Positions 22,842 to 25,870 of a stretch of DNA of 25,870 nt are shown here, one piece after another. The DNA comes from JALOAT01 sp041677345 (lineage in GTDB: Bacteria; Pseudomonadota; Gammaproteobacteria; Thiohalomonadales; Thiohalomonadaceae): assembly GCA_041677345.1 (NCBI GenBank), contig JBAYQE010000034.1, forward strand, positions 1-25,870. Reading direction: 5' to 3'. A program made the position numbers and the translations under genes. Each line of letters starts with the position of its first letter. The stretch's first letter is position 1. The notes under the pieces were generated by a model, which saw nothing but the letters and a program-made list of their open reading frames with translations, searched no databases and had not been told where the DNA came from.

Positions 22842-23720
22842 ATGCTGTACGAGATCGGGCAGGCCAACCGCCTCGGCACCCGCCCCTCCAACCAGGACCG
22901 CTTCACGGCCGTGGAGCTGAAAGACACGGTACTGCTGGTGCTCGCTGACGGCATGGGCGGCCATCATGGCGGCGAGATGGCGGCACAAATCCTGGTGGAC
23001 GTGGCCGCTGCAACCCTGCACGAGGCCCCACGACCCGTGCATGACGGGGAACGATTCCTCGCCGCCATCGTCACGCGCGCCCACCACGCCATCCAGGATT
23101 ATGCGCGCGAGCGCGGCCTGGACACGCCACCGGGCACCACCGGTGTGCTGTGCCTGGTACAGGACGGGGTGGCGCAATGGGCCCACGTGGGCGACAGTCG
23201 GCTCTACCTGTTCCGTAACCAGTTGCCGCTCTACCGCACCCGGGATCACTCCTACGTGGAACGCCTCTACCGCCGCGGCGAAATCCGTCGCAGCGACAAG
23301 TCCTTTCACCCCATGCGCAACCAGATCACCCAGTGTATCGGGCGCCTGCCCGAGGTGCCGGAGGTGGAGATCGGCAGGCCCACACCGCTCGCACCGGGCG
23401 ACGTGTTGCTGCTGTGCTCCGATGGCCTGTGGGGTGCGCTGGAAGACATGCAGATCGGCGCCCTCATGAATGCGCCCGACATCGATGCGGCCGTGAACAG
23501 GTTGGCCGAGCAGGCCGAAAACAACAGCTATCCCAACAGTGACAACATCAGCGTGCTCGCCCTGCGCTTCGTCTCGCGTGACCACGGCGAGCGGGCTTTG
23601 GCGCGCGCCGACGACGTCCGCGCCGCACCCTTGCGTCGGGCGCGACAGGAAAACCTCGAGGAGGCCATCGAGCAGATCGAGGAAGTGCTCAAGAAATACG
23701 AGAACGAGATGAACCGCTGA
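22842..23720 (+). CDS. PP2C-family serine/threonine phosphatase
   Basis: A 292-residue PPM/PP2C phosphatase. The metal-binding acidic residues are visible: Asp19 in NQDR, Asp36-Gly37 in ADGMGG (35-40), Asp194 in LLCSDGLWG, and Asp234 in SDNISVLAL. HVGDSRLYL (115-123) is the central PP2C motif. The last 25 residues (NLEEAIEQIEEVLKKYENEM) form a charged helix, probably a coiled coil or partner-binding tail. It is coupled to the kinase with a 2-base gap and probably reverses its phosphorylations. Similar stand-alone pairs work with type VI secretion or metabolism in other bacteria, but nothing here ties it to either. Confidence 0.94.
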   Translation: MLYEIGQANRLGTRPSNQDRFTAVELKDTVLLVLADGMGGHHGGEMAAQILVDVAAATLHEAPRPVHDGERFLAAIVTRAHHAIQDYARERGLDTPPGTTGVLCLVQDGVAQWAHVGDSRLYLFRNQLPLYRTRDHSYVERLYRRGEIRRSDKSFHPMRNQITQCIGRLPEVPEVEIGRPTPLAPGDVLLLCSDGLWGALEDMQIGALMNAPDIDAAVNRLAEQAENNSYPNSDNISVLALRFVSRDHGERALARADDVRAAPLRRARQENLEEAIEQIEEVLKKYENEMNR

Positions 23721-23748
23721 GCCGTTCGTGCCGCGCGCCGCGAGCGGC

Positions 23749-23754
23749 TACAAT
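23749..23754 (+). promoter_or_regulatory. Possible -10 box for rph
   Basis: TACAAT lies 36 bases before the rph ATG, in the 69-base gap after the phosphatase. TTCGTG at 23725-23730 (18-base spacing) is a poor -35. rph may also be read through from the kinase operon. Confidence 0.3.
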
Positions 23755-23789
23755 AGCCCGCCCGAACGACCCCACAGGAAGGAAATGCC

Positions 23790-24506
23790 ATGCGCCCCAG
23801 CGGCCGAGCGCCCGACCAGCTGCGCCCTATTCGCATCACCCGCAACTACACCAAGCACGCGGAAGGCTCCGTGCTGGTGGAATTCGGCGATACCAAGGTC
23901 ATCTGCACCGCCAGCGTGGACGAGCGCGTGCCGGGCTTTCTCAAGGGTAAGGGCCAGGGTTGGGTCACCGCCGAATACGGCATGCTACCCCGCGCCACCG
24001 GCTCGCGCACCGCGCGCGAGGCGGCCCAGGGCAAACAAGGCGGCCGCACCCAGGAGATCCAGCGTCTCATAGGCCGTTCACTGCGGGCCGTGATGGACAT
24101 GCAGGCCCTGGGCGAACGCACCATCACCGTGGACTGTGATGTCATCCAGGCCGACGGCGGCACCCGCACCGCTTCCATCACCGGCGGCTTCGTCGCCCTC
24201 GCCGATGCCGTCCAGCACCTGCTCAAGCGCAGGCTCATCAAGACCCACCCACTGCATGGCCAGGTGGCTTCCGTATCGGTGGGTATCTACAAGGGTGTAC
24301 CCGTGCTCGACCTCGACTACCCCGAGGACTGCAACGCCGAGACCGACATGAACGTGGTCATGAACGACGCCGGCGCCTTCGTCGAAGTGCAAGGCACCGC
24401 CGAAGGCCACGCCTTCCGCCGCGACGAACTGGACGCCATGCTCGCCCTGGCCGAGAAAGGCATCGCCGAACTCATCGCCCACCAGCGCGAAGCGCTGGAG
24501 AGGTAA
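23790..24506 (+). CDS. rph: Ribonuclease PH
   Basis: A 238-residue phosphorolytic 3'-to-5' exoribonuclease that trims tRNA 3' ends, working as a hexamer. It starts MRPSGRAPDQLRP, has SRTAREAAQGKQGGRTQEIQ in two parts (residues 71-90, the RNA-binding and phosphate loop with the conserved Arg residues), and carries DCDVIQADGGTRTASITG with the catalytic aspartates. AGGAAGGA precedes the ATG. The full length means it is not the frameshifted form known from E. coli K-12. It is followed by a palindromic repeat and rdgB, a widespread rph-rdgB pair. Confidence 0.97.
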   Translation: MRPSGRAPDQLRPIRITRNYTKHAEGSVLVEFGDTKVICTASVDERVPGFLKGKGQGWVTAEYGMLPRATGSRTAREAAQGKQGGRTQEIQRLIGRSLRAVMDMQALGERTITVDCDVIQADGGTRTASITGGFVALADAVQHLLKRRLIKTHPLHGQVASVSVGIYKGVPVLDLDYPEDCNAETDMNVVMNDAGAFVEVQGTAEGHAFRRDELDAMLALAEKGIAELIAHQREALER

Positions 24507-24518
24507 TTCAGACCAACA

Positions 24519-24622
24519 TCCAACGCAAAGACGCGAAGGGCGCAAAGACCACAAAGGTTATGACCAGCAGGAACGCCCGTTGCAGGTCTTTGCATCCTTC
24601 GCGCTCTTTGCGCCTTTGCGCT
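24519..24622. repeat. Palindromic intergenic repeat, AACGCAAAG type (rph-rdgB gap)
   Basis: The left arm (24521-24558, CAACGCAAAGACGCGAAGGG then CGCAAAG) pairs with the right arm (24585-24622, ending CTTTGCGCCTTTGCGCTG). It fills nearly the whole gap and ends about 15 bases before the rdgB start codon. Confidence 0.82.
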
Positions 24623-24636
24623 GAGATCTTTTTCCC

Positions 24637-25233
24637 ATGAAGAAATTTGTTCTGGCGAGCGGTAACAAGGGCAAGGTGCGGGAGTTCAACGAGATCCTCG
24701 CGGACCTGGACATCGAGGTCGTGCCGCAGAGTGAGTTCGGGGTGCCCGAGGCCGAGGAAACCGGCCTGACCTTCGTGGAGAACGCCATCCTCAAGGCGCG
24801 CAACGCCGCGCAGCACACGGGACTGCCTGCCATCGCCGACGATTCCGGTATCGAGGTGGACTACCTGCGGGGCGCGCCCGGCATCTACTCGGCACGTTAT
24901 GCGGGCGTGGGCGCCGGCGACGAGGCCAACCTGCAAAAGCTGCTGCGCGACATGGAAGGCGTGCCCGAGGCCGATCGCGCCGCCCGCTTCCAGTGCCTCG
25001 TGGTGTGCATGCGCCACGCACTCGACCCGGTACCGCTGATCTGTCAGGGCACCTGGGAAGGCCGCCTTGCCACCGCCCCGCAGGGCGAAAACGGCTTCGG
25101 CTACGACCCCATCTTCTACGTGCCCGAATATGACCGCATGTCCGCGGAGCTCCCACGGGAAGTGAAGAACCGGCTCTCCCACCGCGGGCAGGCCCTGCGC
25201 CAATTGGTGGCGGCGCTACGCCGCAAAACCTGA
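24637..25233 (+). CDS. rdgB: Non-canonical purine NTP pyrophosphatase (dITP/XTP)
   Basis: A 198-residue HAM1-family enzyme hydrolysing ITP, dITP and XTP to monophosphates, which keeps deaminated purines out of DNA and RNA. The motifs are the N-terminal LASGNKGKVREF (residues 6-17), ADDSGIEV (about 67-74) with the catalytic Asp, APGIYSARYAG, GENGFGYDPIF, and the C-terminal SHRGQALR. No ribosome-binding sequence precedes the ATG; the leader is made of the right arm of the palindromic repeat plus ATCTTTTTCCC. It is codirectional with rph. The following 269 bases contain no gene. Confidence 0.96.
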   Translation: MKKFVLASGNKGKVREFNEILADLDIEVVPQSEFGVPEAEETGLTFVENAILKARNAAQHTGLPAIADDSGIEVDYLRGAPGIYSARYAGVGAGDEANLQKLLRDMEGVPEADRAARFQCLVVCMRHALDPVPLICQGTWEGRLATAPQGENGFGYDPIFYVPEYDRMSAELPREVKNRLSHRGQALRQLVAALRRKT

Positions 25234-25275
25234 TCCCACACACCGGGTACCCGCCAGTAAATGCCGTTTTCCCGC

Positions 25276-25293
25276 TGTCGGGTTTCGGAGACA
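25276..25293. promoter_or_regulatory. Inverted repeat TGTC-N10-GACA, site 1 (candidate enhancer)
   Basis: TGTCGGGTTTCGGAGACA forms half-sites TGTC/GACA ten bases apart, extended by CG on each side (25273-25296). Its centre is about 144 bases upstream of the sigma-54 -24 element. It has the same geometry as site 2. Confidence 0.45.
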
Positions 25294-25342
25294 GCGCATT
25301 CACTAACCACATCAATAACTTGCATCACCGCCCCCGCACCAG

Positions 25343-25360
25343 TGTCGCCGCCGGGCGACA
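25343..25360. promoter_or_regulatory. Inverted repeat TGTC-N10-GACA, site 2 (candidate enhancer)
   Basis: TGTCGCCGCCGGGCGACA has perfect 7-base arms (TGTCGCC/GGCGACA) and the same TGTC-N10-GACA spacing as site 1, whose centre is 67 bases away. It lies about 77 bases upstream of the -24 element, typical of activator sites for sigma-54 promoters. Confidence 0.5.
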
Positions 25361-25426
25361 GCCCTGCATGGGAAGCCTGCCCCATCAAAAATCATAACCA
25401 CATGAGTTTCAAGCAAAACAGCCAAG

Positions 25427-25442
25427 TGGCATGAGGTTTGCT
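25427..25442 (+). promoter_or_regulatory. Sigma-54 (RpoN) promoter
   Basis: TGGCATGAGGTTTGCT fits TGGCACG-N4-TTGCW with one mismatch. The invariant GG (25428-25429) and GC (25440-25441) are separated by exactly ten bases. Transcription would start near 25453, about 50 bases before the ATG of the secreted repeat protein. Such promoters need a dedicated AAA+ activator, and the two upstream inverted repeats are candidate binding sites. Confidence 0.65.
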
Positions 25443-25451
25443 CGCAGGCGA

Positions 25452-25469
25452 TGGACCTGGAGAGGTCCA
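25452..25469 (+). other. Leader hairpin of the tandem-repeat gene
   Basis: TGGACCT (25452-25458) and AGGTCCA (25463-25469) form a perfect 7-bp stem closed by GGAG. It starts at, or within a base or two of, the predicted sigma-54 transcription start, so it would cap the 5' end of the mRNA and may stabilise it. Confidence 0.5.
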
Positions 25470-25502
25470 GGCCAACGTCTTTCAAGAAAACAGGAGCAAT
25501 CC

Positions 25503-25870
25503 ATGAGCAAGCTGACCTCCATCAAGCCCTTCACCTTCGCCCTGTGTGTCGCCGGCGCGCTGGTAAGCGGTCCTGTCATGGCCGCCGACAACGTGGAAGA
25601 AGGCAAGAAGCCCGAACAGGAGCAGGGAAAGAATGAAGTGCAGGAGCGTGCAAGCCAGCCCCGCGGCATGCTGCTCGTGAGCGAGGCCGAAGATGCCAAG
25701 CAGCCCGAACAGGAGCAGGAAGGCAGCGACGTGCAGAAGCGTGCAGGCCAGCCCCGCGGCATGCTGCTCGTGAGCGAAGCCGAAGATGCCAAGCAGCCCG
25801 AACAGGAGCAGGAAGGCAGCGACGTGCAGAAGCGTGCAGGCCAGCCCCGCGGCATGCTGCTCGTGAGCGA
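25503..25870 (+). CDS. Secreted tandem-repeat protein, N-terminal part
   Basis: The first 122 codons are present; the gene runs off the window. The start ATG at 25503 has AGGAG six bases upstream. Residues 1-27 are a classical Sec signal peptide (KLTSIKP, hydrophobic core, then VMA before ADN). The mature chain consists of a 31-residue repeat: an acidic part (AEDAKQPEQEQEGSDVQ), a basic KRAGQPRG, and the hydrophobic block MLLVSE. The first unit (about 25597-25686) is diverged and one residue shorter; the next two (25687-25779 and from 25780) are almost identical in DNA. I do not recognise a family. Composition and repetition suggest an exported structural, matrix or precursor-type protein; function is unknown. 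Promoter and leader features indicate separate, activator-dependent control. Confidence 0.75.
   Translation, partial: MSKLTSIKPFTFALCVAGALVSGPVMAADNVEEGKKPEQEQGKNEVQERASQPRGMLLVSEAEDAKQPEQEQEGSDVQKRAGQPRGMLLVSEAEDAKQPEQEQEGSDVQKRAGQPRGMLLVS
25597..25870 (+). repeat. 93-bp in-frame tandem repeats
   Basis: Units of 93 bases begin at 25687 and 25780 and differ at one synonymous base in the visible part (GAGGCC against GAAGCC). A diverged unit of about 90 bases precedes them. The period is a multiple of three, so both the protein and its antisense frame stay open. The array continues beyond the window. Confidence 0.92.

Larger units (their letters stand above)
25234..25502 (+). promoter_or_regulatory. 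Long regulatory region before the tandem-repeat protein
   Basis: No gene lies in these 269 bases. They hold two matched inverted repeats (25276-25293 and 25343-25360), a sigma-54-type promoter (25427-25442), a leader hairpin (25452-25469) and AGGAG at 25492-25496, six bases before the next ATG. The first part may also contain the end of the rdgB transcript, but neither inverted repeat is followed by a T-run. Confidence 0.6.

Noticed and set aside
25276..25360. NifA binding sites or rdgB terminators
   Set aside because: The spacing is TGTC-N10-GACA, two bases longer than TGT-N10-ACA, and neither hairpin is followed by a T-run. Candidate enhancer sites of another activator fit better.
25409..25855. 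Open minus-strand frame with CSCSGCLASSASL repeats opposite the secreted protein
   Set aside because: It is open only because the repeat period (93) is a multiple of three. The plus strand has the signal peptide, ribosome site and promoter.
25597..25870. CRISPR array
   Set aside because: The 93-base units are contiguous, coding and in frame, with no spacers. The other repeats in the window are inverted, not direct.
25597..25870. Multi-core RiPP precursor
   Set aside because: A Sec signal peptide precedes the repeats and the units lack Cys, Ser/Thr-rich or ring-forming patterns. No modification enzyme is visible in the window.

Overview
The window is GC-rich, densely packed bacterial chromosome. 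Gene content and order point to a sulfur-oxidising gammaproteobacterium, probably a chemolithotroph of the Thioalkalivibrio/Ectothiorhodospiraceae kind. That placement is an inference from gene families and synteny; no rRNA or other phylogenetic marker is present. It rests on sat-aprB-aprA (sulfite oxidation through APS), a pyrophosphate-type phosphofructokinase, a bioBFHCD operon next to comF as in Pseudomonas, and the yicC-gmk-rpoZ-spoT-ridA-recG order.

Layout. (1) 1-3529, minus strand: the start of aprA, aprB, sat, then an unassigned 389-aa gene that may encode an APS:phosphate adenylyltransferase. A perfect FNR/CRP-type half-site pair lies upstream of sat. (2) 3765-6975, plus strand: adk, PPi-dependent pfp and moaA, separated by palindromic intergenic repeats. 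(3) 7027-11617, minus strand: a tightly overlapping biotin operon, bioB-bioF-bioH-bioC-bioD (no bioA here), with comF divergent from bioB. (4) 12375-13209: a large palindromic repeat abutting a decayed mshI fragment, then an AT-richer stretch without a recognisable gene. (5) 13210-21758, minus strand, in transcription order: yicC, gmk, rpoZ, spoT, ridA, recG, ubiC and a UbiA-like membrane protein without its catalytic Asp motifs. Each gap spoT/ridA, ridA/recG and recG/ubiC holds a nested palindrome: a GGGGGACACGGGG-type outer arm with REP-like elements inside. (6) 21880-25233, plus strand: a Ser/Thr kinase and PP2C phosphatase pair, rph and rdgB. (7) 25234-25870: two matched 18-bp inverted repeats, a sigma-54-type promoter, a leader hairpin, and the start of a secreted protein built from 31-residue tandem repeats that runs off the window.

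How the parts work together. AprBA and Sat convert sulfite to sulfate with ATP formation. The unassigned neighbour could add an ADP-forming route from APS. Gmk, RpoZ, SpoT, RidA, Rph and RdgB form a nucleotide, stringent-response and RNA housekeeping block. The kinase/phosphatase pair sits inside that block.

The parts that look least ordinary are the sigma-54-driven tandem-repeat secreted protein at the right end, the UbiA-like protein lacking both Asp-rich motifs, spoT without any normal start codon at its expected N-terminus, the candidate APAT gene, and the nested palindromes.
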